Shown: piece after piece, positions 16,044 to 24,670 of the stretch
Layout of the letters: the number at the start of each line of letters is the position of its first letter
Numbering within the stretch: position 1 is the first letter of the stretch
Origin: Actinomycetota bacterium
GTDB taxonomy: Bacteria; Actinomycetota; Acidimicrobiia; IMCC26256; JAENVU01
Reading direction: 5' to 3'
DNA length: 64,000 nt
NCBI GenBank assembly: GCA_016870395.1
Contig: VGBT01000001.1
Location: 68,376-132,375 of the forward strand
Position numbers and translations under genes: made by a program
The notes under the pieces: generated by a model
Told to the model about the DNA's origin: nothing
The model's database searches: none
What the model saw: only the letters and a program-made list of their open reading frames with translations

Positions 16044-17232
16044 TCAGCCGGCCGTCTCGAGGCCGCGGAGCGCGAGGCCGGCGTACGTGGCAACGCCCGC
16101 GGCCATCGCGTTCTCGTCGATGACCATGCGGTTCGAGTGGCACGCGTGGGCAAGGGCGGGCGACGTCTCCGGCGGGCAGACCCCGAGGAACGCGAGCGCG
16201 CCGGGCCGTAGGCGAAGTCCTCGGCCCCATCATCGGCGACGGCAGCTCGACCCACCGGTCCTCGCCGAGCACCTCGCGTGCAACCGCCTTCATCGTGTGG
16301 ACCGGCTCGGCGTGGTTGACCGTCGGCAGGTAGCCCTCGGTGACGGTCACCTCGGCCCGCATCTCGTGGGCCGCCGCGATGCCCGTGGCCAGCCGCTCGA
16401 TGCCGGCCAGGGCGCGACGGCGCGTCCGCTCGGACAGGCTCCGCACCGTCCCGACCATGTCGACGTGCTCGGGGATCACGTTGTTGGTGGTTCCCGCGGT
16501 GATCTTGGTGATCGTGACGACGGCCGGGTCGAACGCGTCGAGCCTGCGGGTGGTGAAGACCTGGAGCGCCTGGACGATCTCGGCGGCGACCGGCATCGGG
16601 TCGTTGGTCAGGTGGGGTTTCGACGCGTGCCCGCCTTCGCCGACCACCCGCACCTCGACGACGTCGGCCGAGGCCAGGATGGGGCCGAACCGGCTGCCGA
16701 GCATCCCGGCGGGCAGGTTTGGGGTCACGTGCAGCGCGAAGGCGAGGTCCACGGGAGGGGGGTCGAGCACGCCCTCCTCGATCATCACGCGCGCGCCGTG
16801 ATGGCCCTTGTCGCCGGGCTAGAACATGCAGCGGACCGTGCCGCGGAGCTCGTCGTAGCGCTCGATCAGGACGCGGGCGGTGCCGACGAGCATCGCGGTG
16901 TGCGCGTCGTGCCCGCAGGCGTGCATCGCACCCGGGTGCTCGCTCGCGCAGGGCTGCCCCGTGTCCTCGGTCATCGCCAGCGCGTCCACTTCGGCGCGCA
17001 GGAGCACGACGGGTCCGTAGCCGCCGCGCGGATCGCCGACGACGGAGCCGATCGTGGCACCGGGCCGGGTGTCGAGTGGCAGGCCCGCGAGCGCTTCGAT
17101 CACGGTGGCCTGGGTGCGCGGAAGGTCGAGTCCCAGCTCCGGGTGGCGGTGCAGCTCGCGTCGCAGCGCGCCGACGTCGGGGAGCAGCGACCGTGCGTGC
17201 TCGAGCAGGTCGGGGGCGGGTGTGGTCGGCAC
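16044..17232 (-). pseudogene. M20-family amidohydrolase (hippurate/IAA-amino-acid hydrolase type), inactivated
   Basis: The frame from GTG at 17232 carries RRELHRHPELGLDLPRT, an ALAMTEDTG segment, and the metal-binding MHACGHDAHTAMLVG. It ends at an amber codon at 16819-16821, where homologues have Gln in F-Q-PGEEG; a single C-to-T change would produce it. The frame continues with GHHGARVMIEEG and HVTPNLPAGMLGSRFGPILAS and includes GTTNNVIPEHVDMVGTVRSLS. It then suffers two frameshifts around GAEDFAY and the final LAHACHSNRMVIDENAM segment. About 395 residues would be encoded if repaired. It faces away from the LuxR-type regulator. Confidence 0.85.
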
Positions 17233-17358
17233 GGGCGAGACCTCCTGGGCACACGCGGCGTAGGTCGCGACGCCTCCTGCCGATGCCGGTGGGGCGGGTC
17301 GGGATCCGGTTCCCGTCGGCACGCCGGGACGAGGCACCGGCATCGAACCGCAGGTCGA

Positions 17359-17371
17359 TACCATCCCGCGT
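17359..17371 (+). promoter_or_regulatory. Leaderless -10 hexamer before the LuxR-type regulator
   Basis: TACCAT at 17359-17364 ends 7 nt before the ATG and there is no Shine-Dalgarno motif. This supports the ATG at 17372 as the start. Confidence 0.45.
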
Positions 17372-18037
17372 ATGGTCACGCAGGCGGGCCCTTCGGTCGT
17401 CGTGGCCGACGTCGTCCCGCTGGTCCGGGCAGGCCTCGCCGCGGTCCTCTCCACCGCGGGCTTCCGGGTGGTCGGTGATGCTTCGTGCGCGGCCGATCTG
17501 CCAGACCTCGTGGGGCAGCTGCGCCCGGGTGTCGTCGTCCTCGGGGCCGTCGCCGATCTCGGCCCGGCCGACGCGGTGCGCCGCCTGCGGGCCGACGCGT
17601 CGCCGACGTGCATCGTGCTTCTGCTCAACCGGGCGTCGCGGGCGTCGCTGGCCGAGCTCCTGAGCCTCGACGTCGAGGGTCTGCTCGCCCGCTCGACCCA
17701 ACCCGACGCACTCGTGGCCGCGCTGGGCAAGGCGTGGCGAGGCGAGCGGATCGTCGACCCGGCTCTGCTCGCCGACGACCGGCCGGACGACGACAGTGAG
17801 GCGACGGCCCTCACCGGCCGGGAGCGCGAGGTGCTCGAGCTGCTCTCCGGTGGGCAGTCGAACCGCGAGATCGCGGCGGTGCTCTACATCTCGCTACCGA
17901 CGGTGAAGACGCACCTCGCACACATCTACGCCAAGCTGGGCGCGAAGAACCGCAACGAGGCGCTCGGGCGCGCGATGGCGCTGGGGCTGCTCGGCAAGCT
18001 CCCGCGGTCGGTCCCGCGGCCACCGTATGCTGAGTGA
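17372..18037 (+). CDS. LuxR/NarL-type regulator with degenerate receiver
   Basis: The product has 221 residues. The C-terminal GerE-type helix-turn-helix is complete: LTGREREVLELLSGGQSNREIAAVLYISLPTVKTHLAHIYAKLGAKNRNEAL, residues about 150-203. The N-terminal part is shaped like a response-regulator receiver, but the acidic pocket reads ADVVPLVRAG instead of ADDHPLVR, and the phospho-acceptor position reads VVVLGAV with glycine for aspartate. It probably does not take phosphate from a kinase and may bind a small molecule or act constitutively. No histidine kinase is adjacent. csrA follows after 33 bp. Confidence 0.85.
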   Translation: MVTQAGPSVVVADVVPLVRAGLAAVLSTAGFRVVGDASCAADLPDLVGQLRPGVVVLGAVADLGPADAVRRLRADASPTCIVLLLNRASRASLAELLSLDVEGLLARSTQPDALVAALGKAWRGERIVDPALLADDRPDDDSEATALTGREREVLELLSGGQSNREIAAVLYISLPTVKTHLAHIYAKLGAKNRNEALGRAMALGLLGKLPRSVPRPPYAE

Positions 18038-18070
18038 TCGGGCGGGCGGACCACGGAAGGGAGATCCGGC

Positions 18071-18262
18071 GTGCTCGTGCTCACTCGTCGGACGGATGAG
18101 AGCATCATGATCGGGTCCGACGTGGTCGTCACGGTCGTCGAGATCCGCGGCGACCAGGTGCGACTCGGAATCACGGCGCCCCGCGACGTGACCGTGCACC
18201 GCGAAGAGGTCTTCCGCGCGATCGAGGAGGGTGGCGCGCAAAGGCCTCGAGAGAGGGAGTGA
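18071..18262 (+). CDS. csrA: Carbon storage regulator CsrA
   Basis: CsrA is a small dimeric RNA-binding protein that blocks or stabilises mRNAs at GGA motifs. The product has 63 residues. Family RNA contacts are present: LVLTRR at residues 2-7 and VHREEV with Arg44. [23 protein letters not shown] gives the swapped beta strands. The GTG start has GGGAGA about 7 nt upstream. CsrA is uncommon in actinobacteria and usually accompanies flagellar genes and fliW, neither of which is seen here. Confidence 0.93.
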   Translation: MLVLTRRTDESIMIGSDVVVTVVEIRGDQVRLGITAPRDVTVHREEVFRAIEEGGAQRPRERE

Positions 18263-18269
18263 GGTAGGG

Positions 18270-19724
18270 GTGGCGAGCAGGAAGAAGCCGACCTCCACGT
18301 CGAACTTCGGCGTCTCCCGACGGGAGAACCACGACGCGACGGAGTTCTATGCTCGCTTCACCTCGCCGGAGCTGTCGGACGACGCGCTGATCGATCCGCG
18401 AAAGGACATCGACGAGATCTTTTTCGGGAGCGCGGTGTCGATGGCCGAGGTGCCCGATCGTTCGGTGGCCCTGGTTGTCACCTCGCCGCCGTACTTCGCC
18501 GGCAAGGAGTACGAGGAGGCGCTCGGTGAGGGCCATGTCCCGTCGACCTACCTCGACTACCTCGGCATGCTCGAAGAGGTCTTCGCCGAGTGCGTCCGCA
18601 AGCTCGAGCCCGGCGGTCGGATCGCGGTCAACGTCGCCAACCTCGGCCGCAAGCCCTACCGCTCGCTGTCCGCCGACGTCACGACGATCCTCCAGGACAA
18701 GCTGCGGTTGCTGCTGCGCGGCGAGGTGCTGTGGCAGAAGGGCAAGGGCGCAACCGGCTCGTGCGCCTGGGGATCGTTCCAGCGCCCCGCGAACCCGGTG
18801 CTGCGCGACCTGACGGAGCGCGTCGTGATCGCGAGCAAGGGCCGTTTCGACCGGGCGATCCCGGCCGCCCAGCGGCACGCTCAGGGCTTGCCGTCAACGT
18901 CCTCGTTGTCTCGGGACGAGTTCATGGAGGCGACGACCGACCTCTGGGAGATCCCGCCTGAGAGCGCGACCCGGGTCGGGCATCCCGCACCGTTCCCGGT
19001 TGAGCTTCCCGAGCGGCTCATCCACCTCTACACCTATTACGACGACCTCGTGCTCGATCCGTTCATGGGATCGGGGACCACGGCGATCGCTGCGCTCAGG
19101 ACCCGTCGTCACTACGCCGGATACGAGACCGATCCGGAGTACTGCGAGCGCGCGCGTGCGCGCCTGGAGGCCGAGATCGAACGGCTCGCGAAGTTGCGGT
19201 CAACCGGCGACGAGCCACTCGCGTTCGTGCTCCCTGCGGTTCCTCTGCCTGATGATGACGACGAGGACCTCCAGGCGCAGGCGGTGCGCGAAGGAAAGGC
19301 GGCCAAGGATGTCGCGCGCGCGCTGCTCGACGGTTGCGGTTTCCGTGACATCGAGCCGGACGTGCGCTTCGCCCAGGGCGTCGAGGTCAATTTTCGCGCT
19401 TACGACCAGACTGGTCAGCCCTGGTTCTTCGACGTCTCTGGTGGCTTCACGAGCAGCCGGGCGGGTCTGCGGCGTACCGACACGCTCTGGAAGTCGATAG
19501 GCAAGGCAGCGGTCCTTCAAGAGATCGAACGGAAGGTGCCTCTCGTGTTGCTCACGACAGACGCGCCCGTTCGCAATAGCGCCGGGGACCGAGCGCTGCG
19601 GGTGATGTCGGGCAAAGGTCAGCCCATCTTCGCCGTCGTGCAGATGCAGCAGCCCGAAGATCAACGCCGACTGCGCGCCTTTGGAGAGCGGGGATTCCGC
19701 TGCGCTTCGAGGTCGACCGATTGA
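18270..19724 (+). CDS. Class beta DNA methyltransferase with an extra C-terminal domain
   Basis: The product has 484 residues. Motif IV TSPPYF lies at residues 71-76 and motif I DPFMGSGTTAIAA near 263, so the order is the beta class; SPPY favours N4-cytosine (adenine N6 remains possible). Residues about 330-484 form an added domain: AAKDVARALLDGCGF, EVNFRAYDQTGQPWFFDVSGGF, RTDTLWKSIGKAAVL, VPLVLLTTDAP. This looks like an alpha/beta nuclease-type fold with acidic and lysine residues, but a PD-(D/E)XK assignment is only inferred. GTG with AGGTAGG upstream is taken as start, 7 bp after csrA. No separate restriction gene lies nearby. Confidence 0.85.
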   Translation: MASRKKPTSTSNFGVSRRENHDATEFYARFTSPELSDDALIDPRKDIDEIFFGSAVSMAEVPDRSVALVVTSPPYFAGKEYEEALGEGHVPSTYLDYLGMLEEVFAECVRKLEPGGRIAVNVANLGRKPYRSLSADVTTILQDKLRLLLRGEVLWQKGKGATGSCAWGSFQRPANPVLRDLTERVVIASKGRFDRAIPAAQRHAQGLPSTSSLSRDEFMEATTDLWEIPPESATRVGHPAPFPVELPERLIHLYTYYDDLVLDPFMGSGTTAIAALRTRRHYAGYETDPEYCERARARLEAEIERLAKLRSTGDEPLAFVLPAVPLPDDDDEDLQAQAVREGKAAKDVARALLDGCGFRDIEPDVRFAQGVEVNFRAYDQTGQPWFFDVSGGFTSSRAGLRRTDTLWKSIGKAAVLQEIERKVPLVLLTTDAPVRNSAGDRALRVMSGKGQPIFAVVQMQQPEDQRRLRAFGERGFRCASRSTD

Positions 19725-19736
19725 ACACCCGCGCGC

Positions 19737-20876
19737 CTACGCCGCGAGCGCCTCGTGCAGGGGTGTCGCCGGGCGTCCGAGTGCCTCCGCGACAGTCGGA
19801 TGCGTCACCGCGCCGCCGGCCACGTTGACCCCGTGGGCGAGGGCGGGGTCGGCCACGGTCGCCGCCTCCACGCCGCGGCTGGCGAGCGCCAGCGCGTAGG
19901 GAAGCGTCGCGTTCGTCAGCGCGTAGGTGGAGGTGGAGGGAACCGCACCCGGCATGTTGCCGACGGCGTAGTGGATGACACCGTGGCGCTCGTAGACCGG
20001 GTCCGCGTGGGTCGTCTCGTGGGTGGTCTCGACGCAGCCACCCTGGTCCACCGCGACGTCGACGATCACGGCCCCCGGCTTCATCGATCGCACCATGTCC
20101 TCGGTCACGACGACGGGCGCGCGCCCCGCGGGAACGAGCACCGCACCGATCACCAGGTCCGCGTCCGCGACCGAGCGGGTCACCGCGCCGCGGTTGCTGG
20201 CGAGCGTGACGATGCGGCCCTGGTGGATCTGGTCGACCCAGCGCAGACGGTCGAGGCTCTTGTCGAGCAGCAGGACCTCGGCTTCCATGCCCTGGGCGAT
20301 CCAGGCCGCGTTCCAGCCGACGTTGCCGGCGCCGAGTACCACGACCCGAGCCGGCCGTACGCCGGGCACGCCCCCGAGCAGCACCCCGCGCCCACCGAGC
20401 TCGCGCTCGAGGAACCGCGCGCCGACCTGGGTGGCCATGCGTCCGGCGACCTCGCTCATCGGCGCCAGCAGAGGCAGCCCGCCGTCGATCTGCACCGTCT
20501 CGTACGCGATGCCGGTGACGCCGTGCGCGAGCAGGGTGTCGGCGACCACCGGGTACGCAGCGAGGTGCAGGTAGGTGAACATCACGAGCCCGGGGCGGAG
20601 GAAGCGGAACTCGTCCGCCTGGGGCTCCTTCACCTTCAGGACCATGCCTGCCCGCTCCCACACCTCCTGGGCTCCGGCGACGACCTCGGCGCCGGCCGCG
20701 GCGTACTCGTCGTCGGCGATGACCGAGCCCGCGCCTGCGCCCTGCTCGATGACGACTTGGACGTCGTGTGCGACGAGCTCGTGGACGCCGTCGGGTGTGA
20801 TCGCCACGCGGTGCTCGCCTTCCTTGACCTCGAGCGGGACGCCGACGACGAGCGGGTGCGCAGGCCGGGAGCTCAT
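19737..20876 (-). CDS. ald: Alanine dehydrogenase
   Basis: Ald interconverts alanine with pyruvate and ammonia using NAD. The product has 379 residues. The N-terminal VPLEVKEGEHRVAITPDGV, substrate contacts in VLKVKEPQADEF and TYLHLAAYP, and the Rossmann loop VVVLGAGNVGWNAA near residue 172 are all present. The C-terminal NMPGAVPSTSTYALTNAT motif is also intact. The ATG overlaps the stop of the aminotransferase upstream (ATGA). In this operon it could regenerate pyruvate from the alanine made by a pyruvate-dependent aminotransferase and release ammonia. Confidence 0.95.
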   Translation of the reverse strand: MSSRPAHPLVVGVPLEVKEGEHRVAITPDGVHELVAHDVQVVIEQGAGAGSVIADDEYAAAGAEVVAGAQEVWERAGMVLKVKEPQADEFRFLRPGLVMFTYLHLAAYPVVADTLLAHGVTGIAYETVQIDGGLPLLAPMSEVAGRMATQVGARFLERELGGRGVLLGGVPGVRPARVVVLGAGNVGWNAAWIAQGMEAEVLLLDKSLDRLRWVDQIHQGRIVTLASNRGAVTRSVADADLVIGAVLVPAGRAPVVVTEDMVRSMKPGAVIVDVAVDQGGCVETTHETTHADPVYERHGVIHYAVGNMPGAVPSTSTYALTNATLPYALALASRGVEAATVADPALAHGVNVAGGAVTHPTVAEALGRPATPLHEALAA

Positions 20877-22261
20877 CCCTGCAGCCTCTTCCATGCCTCC
20901 GTGAGCACGGTGCGCAGGATCGTCTCGATGGTCTCGAACTCCTCCGAGCCCGCGATCAGCGGAGGCGACAGCTGCACCACCGGGTCGCCGCGGTCGTCGG
21001 TGCGGCAGACGAGACCGGCTTCGTACAGCCGCGGCGAGAGGAACCCGCGTAGGAGGTCCTCGCCTTGCTCATGGGTGAAGTGGGCCTTGGTCTCGGGGTC
21101 CGCGACCAGCTCGAGCGCGAGGAAGTAGCCGTCGCCGCGCACGTCGCCGACGATCGGCACGTCGCGCAGGCTCTCGATCCGCGTCCGGAGCTCGGCCGCG
21201 TTGGCCTGCACGTGCTCCAGCACGTGCTCGGCCTCGAAGAGCTCGAGGTTGCGCAGACCCACGGCGCAGCTCACCGGGTGGCCGCCGAAGGTGATGCCGT
21301 GCAGGAAGCTCGACTTGCCTTCGAGGAAGGGCTCCGCGAGGAAGTCGCGACAGATCACCGCGCCGAGAGGCGAGTACCCGCTCGTCAGTCCCTTCGCGGT
21401 GGTGATCATGTCGGGCAGGTAGTCGTAGCGCTCAGCACCGAACATCGTGCCGAGTCGTCCGAAGGCGCAGATCACCTCGTCGGACACGAGGAGCACGCCG
21501 TAGCGATCGCAGATCTCGCGCACGCGCTGGAAGTAGCCGGCGGGCGGGGTGAAGCACCCACCCGCGTTCTGGACAGGCTCGAGGAACACGGCGGCCACGG
21601 TCTCTGGTCCCTCGAACAGGATCCGCTGCTCGATCGAGTCGGCGACCGACTCCGCAAAGGCCTGCTCGTCGTCGGCGAGGGGGTGCCGGTACCGGTTGGT
21701 GTTCGCCACATGCGACGCTCCGGGCGTGAGCGGCTCGAACGGCGTCCGCAGCGCGGGGACGCCGGTGATCGCCAACGCCCCGAGCGTCGTGCCGTGATAA
21801 GCGGTCTCGCGGGCGATCACCTTGTAGCGCTGGCTCTGCCCGATGGAGCGGAAGTACTGCCGGGCGAGCTTCCAGGCCGACTCGACGGCCTCGGAGCCGC
21901 CGGTGGTGAAGAAGACCCGGTTGAGGTCTCCGGGCGCGAGCTCCGCGAGCTTCGCGGCGAGCTCGATCGCCGGTGGGTGCGCGTAGTTCCAGATCGGGAA
22001 GTACTCGAGCGTCTCGGCTTGCTTCTTCGCGGCCTTCGCGAGCTCCTTGCGACCGTGGCCGAGCTGGACGGTGAACAGGCCGGACAGCGCGTCGAGGTAC
22101 TTCCGGCCGTGTGCGTCCCAGAGATAGCAGCCCTCGCCGTAGGCCATGATCGGGACCTCGCCGTCGCCGAAGGCGCCGAGTCGGGCCATGTGCATCCACA
22201 AGTGCCGGCGGGCGAGGCGATCGAGACGATCGACGTCGTAGGTCGGATGTTCGTGGCTCAT
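20873..22261 (-). CDS. Class III omega-aminotransferase
   Basis: The product has 462 residues and belongs to the fold-type I PLP aminotransferases. Present are YLDALSGLFTVQLGHGR, the GGSEAVESAWKLAR phosphate-binding turn near residue 120, LLVSDEVICAFGR near 255, and the PLP lysine in TTAKGLTSGYSPLGAV near 285. The closest family by pattern is beta-alanine/putrescine-pyruvate transaminase. It is translationally coupled to Lrp before it and ald after it, which supports pyruvate as amino acceptor. The exact amine cannot be read from sequence. Confidence 0.9.
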   Translation of the reverse strand: MSHEHPTYDVDRLDRLARRHLWMHMARLGAFGDGEVPIMAYGEGCYLWDAHGRKYLDALSGLFTVQLGHGRKELAKAAKKQAETLEYFPIWNYAHPPAIELAAKLAELAPGDLNRVFFTTGGSEAVESAWKLARQYFRSIGQSQRYKVIARETAYHGTTLGALAITGVPALRTPFEPLTPGASHVANTNRYRHPLADDEQAFAESVADSIEQRILFEGPETVAAVFLEPVQNAGGCFTPPAGYFQRVREICDRYGVLLVSDEVICAFGRLGTMFGAERYDYLPDMITTAKGLTSGYSPLGAVICRDFLAEPFLEGKSSFLHGITFGGHPVSCAVGLRNLELFEAEHVLEHVQANAAELRTRIESLRDVPIVGDVRGDGYFLALELVADPETKAHFTHEQGEDLLRGFLSPRLYEAGLVCRTDDRGDPVVQLSPPLIAGSEEFETIETILRTVLTEAWKRLQG

Positions 22262-22737
22262 CGAGTACCCCAGGCGAAGGTCTGCTTGTAGAGGCGGAGA
22301 TAGGTGAAGGTCTCGGTGCTGCGGACCTCCGGGATCGCGCGCACCTTGTCGTTGAGCAGGGCGAGGAGATGGTCGTCGTCCTCGCAGACGACCTCCATGA
22401 GGAGGTCGAAGCTGCCGCTCGTCACGACGACGTAGGAGACCTCCGGGATCGAGACGATCGCGTCGGCGACCACGCGCAGGTCGCCCTCGACCTTGAGGCC
22501 GATCATCGCCATGCGACGGAAGCCGAGCGTCAGCGGGTCGGTCACCGCGACGATCTGGACGACGCCCGACTCGACCAGCCGCTGTACCCGCTGGCGCACC
22601 GCGGCCTCGGACAGGCCCACCGCGGTCGCGAGGCGGGTGTAAGGCAGGCGGCCGTCGTGCTGGAGGGCCTCGACGATCGCCTTGTCGGTGTCGTCGATGA
22701 CGACGGGGTCGGTGCCGCCGCGTCTCGTCGCCGCCAT
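22258..22737 (-). CDS. Lrp/AsnC-family regulator
   Basis: The product has 159 residues. An N-terminal helix-turn-helix (IVEALQHDGRLPYTRLATAVGLSEAAVRQRVQRL) is followed by a RAM-type ligand domain (VKVEGDLRV, SYVVVTSGSFDLLMEVVC, EVRSTETFTYLRL). Lrp proteins form octamers that wrap DNA and sense amino acids. It is the first gene of an operon with the aminotransferase and ald. A two-part sequence motif upstream also occurs in the gap at 28.9 kb, so it may control both amine loci. The start beyond the first ATG cannot be refined. Confidence 0.92.
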   Translation of the reverse strand: MAATRRGGTDPVVIDDTDKAIVEALQHDGRLPYTRLATAVGLSEAAVRQRVQRLVESGVVQIVAVTDPLTLGFRRMAMIGLKVEGDLRVVADAIVSIPEVSYVVVTSGSFDLLMEVVCEDDDHLLALLNDKVRAIPEVRSTETFTYLRLYKQTFAWGTR

Positions 22738-22795
22738 TCTGGTCCCGTCTGTGAGCTGTCCGGCCGATCAAGTGTGCCCGGGAATTGGCCAGCGA

Positions 22796-22869
22796 GCAAG
22801 GGAATCCGTCGCCAAGTCGCAGGAAGAATGCGAAATCCTGGGCAGAATTCCGCTCAGACAACGGAAATC
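22796..22869. promoter_or_regulatory. Candidate Lrp operator array upstream of lrp
   Basis: GCAAGGGAATCCGTCG starts at 22796 and CGAAATCC at 22831, a 35-bp phase. Related half-sites follow: GCAGAATTCCG near 22843 and CGGAAATCTGG near 22860. The region is AT-richer than its flanks. The same two boxes with the same 35-bp phase occur at 28946. Autoregulation by Lrp is the simplest reading. Confidence 0.5.
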
Positions 22870-22892
22870 TGGGGTCGGGATCGGTTTCCGGG

Positions 22893-23525
22893 TCAGGTGC
22901 GGGAGCGGGTCTCGGCCAGCGCGTCGGCCAGACCGCCGGGCTCCGCGTACACGTGGAACCCCGCGTCCTCGAGCCAGGTCCGATTCCGACGATGGAGGTC
23001 GTCGGCCGGGTCGAACCGGTTGAGGGCCACCGCGACCTCGAAGCCCCGGAGCACCTCGGTGCAGCATCGCACCGCGTTGATGGTGCCGAGCCCGGCGTCG
23101 GCGACGACGATCACGAGGTCGACGCCGAGGACACGGGCGAGGTCGACCGTGTCGCCGTCGGAAGCGAGCGGGGAGCGCGGGCCGCCCGCGCCCTCGACGA
23201 GCACGAAGGCCGCGCCGGGTGCCGGCGCGAGCTCGGCGGCGAGCTCGGCGATGTTGAAGGCCGACCGACCGAGGACCTCCGCGGCCATGGGCGGAGCCAT
23301 GGCCAACGGGTACGACCGGTGCCGCGGGCACACGACGCGTGGATCCTCGCCGGTCGCGGTGGCGAGCACGTCGGAATCGTGGGGATGGTCGTCGCCGGGG
23401 TCGAAGGATTGCGCCGGCTTGCGGGCCGCGACCTCCCACCCCTGGTCTCGTAGTCGGCGCGCGATCCCCGCAACCCACCACGTCTTGCCCACCTCCGTGC
23501 CCGTGCCCGTGACGACCACGATCAC
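22893..23525 (-). CDS. bioD: Dethiobiotin synthetase
   Basis: BioD closes the ureido ring of dethiobiotin from DAPA, CO2 and ATP. The product has 210 residues. The P-loop VTGTGTEVGKTWW lies near residue 5, KPAQSF carries the conserved lysine near 36, and VLVEGAGGPRSPL near 107 matches the second substrate loop. The GTG start overlaps the bioF stop. It is the last gene of a bioA-bioF-bioD operon; bioB is not in the window. Confidence 0.9.
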   Translation of the reverse strand: MIVVVTGTGTEVGKTWWVAGIARRLRDQGWEVAARKPAQSFDPGDDHPHDSDVLATATGEDPRVVCPRHRSYPLAMAPPMAAEVLGRSAFNIAELAAELAPAPGAAFVLVEGAGGPRSPLASDGDTVDLARVLGVDLVIVVADAGLGTINAVRCCTEVLRGFEVAVALNRFDPADDLHRRNRTWLEDAGFHVYAEPGGLADALAETRSRT

Positions 23526-24670
23526 GGCGAGATCCCAGGGCCCGCGTGCTCGGCCGGTTCGATCGGGAAGCCGATCTCGATGAGCGCGTCGCACAGCGCT
23601 CGCACCTGGTCGGGGGTGTGCGCGGCCGAGAGCGTGACCCGCAGGCGGGAGGTGCCGGGCTCGACCGTCGGCGGCCTGATCGCGGGGACGAGGATCCCTC
23701 GCTCGAGCAGGGCGGCGGCTGCCTCCAGGGCCCGCCGCTCCTCGCCGCAGACCACGGGCACGATGGGTGACGGGTGACCCGGTGCCAGCAGTTCGATGTT
23801 GGCGCGCAGGAGTGCCTTCAGGATCTCACCTTCCGACGACTGCACCACCCGCAAGGCGGCGAGGGCGGCGGCGGTGTCAGCGGGGGTGGGTGCCGTGGTG
23901 AAGATGTACGAGCGGGCCCGGTTCACTACGAGGTCGGTGAACCGGCGCGGTCCCGCGACGAACCCGCCGAGCGCCCCGAGCGTCTTCGACAGGGTGCCCA
24001 CTCGGATCACTCCGTCGTCTTCGATCTCCGGCCCGAGCACTGCGTGGGCCTCGTCGACGAGGAGCAGAGCGTCGTGCTTCGCGCAGCACTCGACCAGCGC
24101 GTCGACATCGGCGAGGTCACCGTCCATCGAGAACACCGTGTCGGTCACTACGAGGGCGCGTCGTCCGCGGCCACGATCGGCAAGGAGGCGGTCGAGCGCG
24201 TGGAGGTCGCGGTGCGGGTAGATCGCGACCTCGGCCCGCGAGAGTCGGGTGCCGTCGATGATCGACGCGTGGTTGAGCTCGTCGGAGCAGACGAGCGTCC
24301 CGGGTCCGGCCAGCACGGTGAGCGCACCCAGGTTCGCGGCGAACCCGGTGGGGAACAGGACCGCGGCCTCCGTACGCTTCCAGGTTGCAAGCTCGGCCTC
24401 GAGCTCGGTGTGCAGCGGGCGGGAGCCCACGACCAGACGGGCCGCGCCGGAACCGGCGCCCCAGCGGTCGAGCGCGGCGTGCGCCGCGGCGACCACGGCA
24501 GGGTGCTGGGTGAGCCCGAGGTAGTCGTTCGACGCGAACTGGACGACTGCGCGCCCATCAGGAGCGAGCTTGCCTTCCGGCCCCGCGCCATCGAGGTCGC
24601 GCGGCGCGCGCCACTGGCCGGCGCCGCGGATGCGCTCGGACTCGCGCCGCACCCACTCGGCCCAGCTCAT
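23522..24670 (-). CDS. bioF: 8-amino-7-oxononanoate synthase
   Basis: BioF condenses pimeloyl-CoA or pimeloyl-ACP with alanine. The product has 382 residues. FASNDYLGLTQHP near residue 47, VLFPTGFAANLGAL, the DEAHAVLG loop, and the PLP lysine in VGTLSKTLGALGGFV near residue 232 are typical. The start overlaps the bioA stop (ATGA). The biotin operon sits between two amine-catabolism operons that also run on the minus strand. Confidence 0.95.
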   Translation of the reverse strand: MSWAEWVRRESERIRGAGQWRAPRDLDGAGPEGKLAPDGRAVVQFASNDYLGLTQHPAVVAAAHAALDRWGAGSGAARLVVGSRPLHTELEAELATWKRTEAAVLFPTGFAANLGALTVLAGPGTLVCSDELNHASIIDGTRLSRAEVAIYPHRDLHALDRLLADRGRGRRALVVTDTVFSMDGDLADVDALVECCAKHDALLLVDEAHAVLGPEIEDDGVIRVGTLSKTLGALGGFVAGPRRFTDLVVNRARSYIFTTAPTPADTAAALAALRVVQSSEGEILKALLRANIELLAPGHPSPIVPVVCGEERRALEAAAALLERGILVPAIRPPTVEPGTSRLRVTLSAAHTPDQVRALCDALIEIGFPIEPAEHAGPGISP

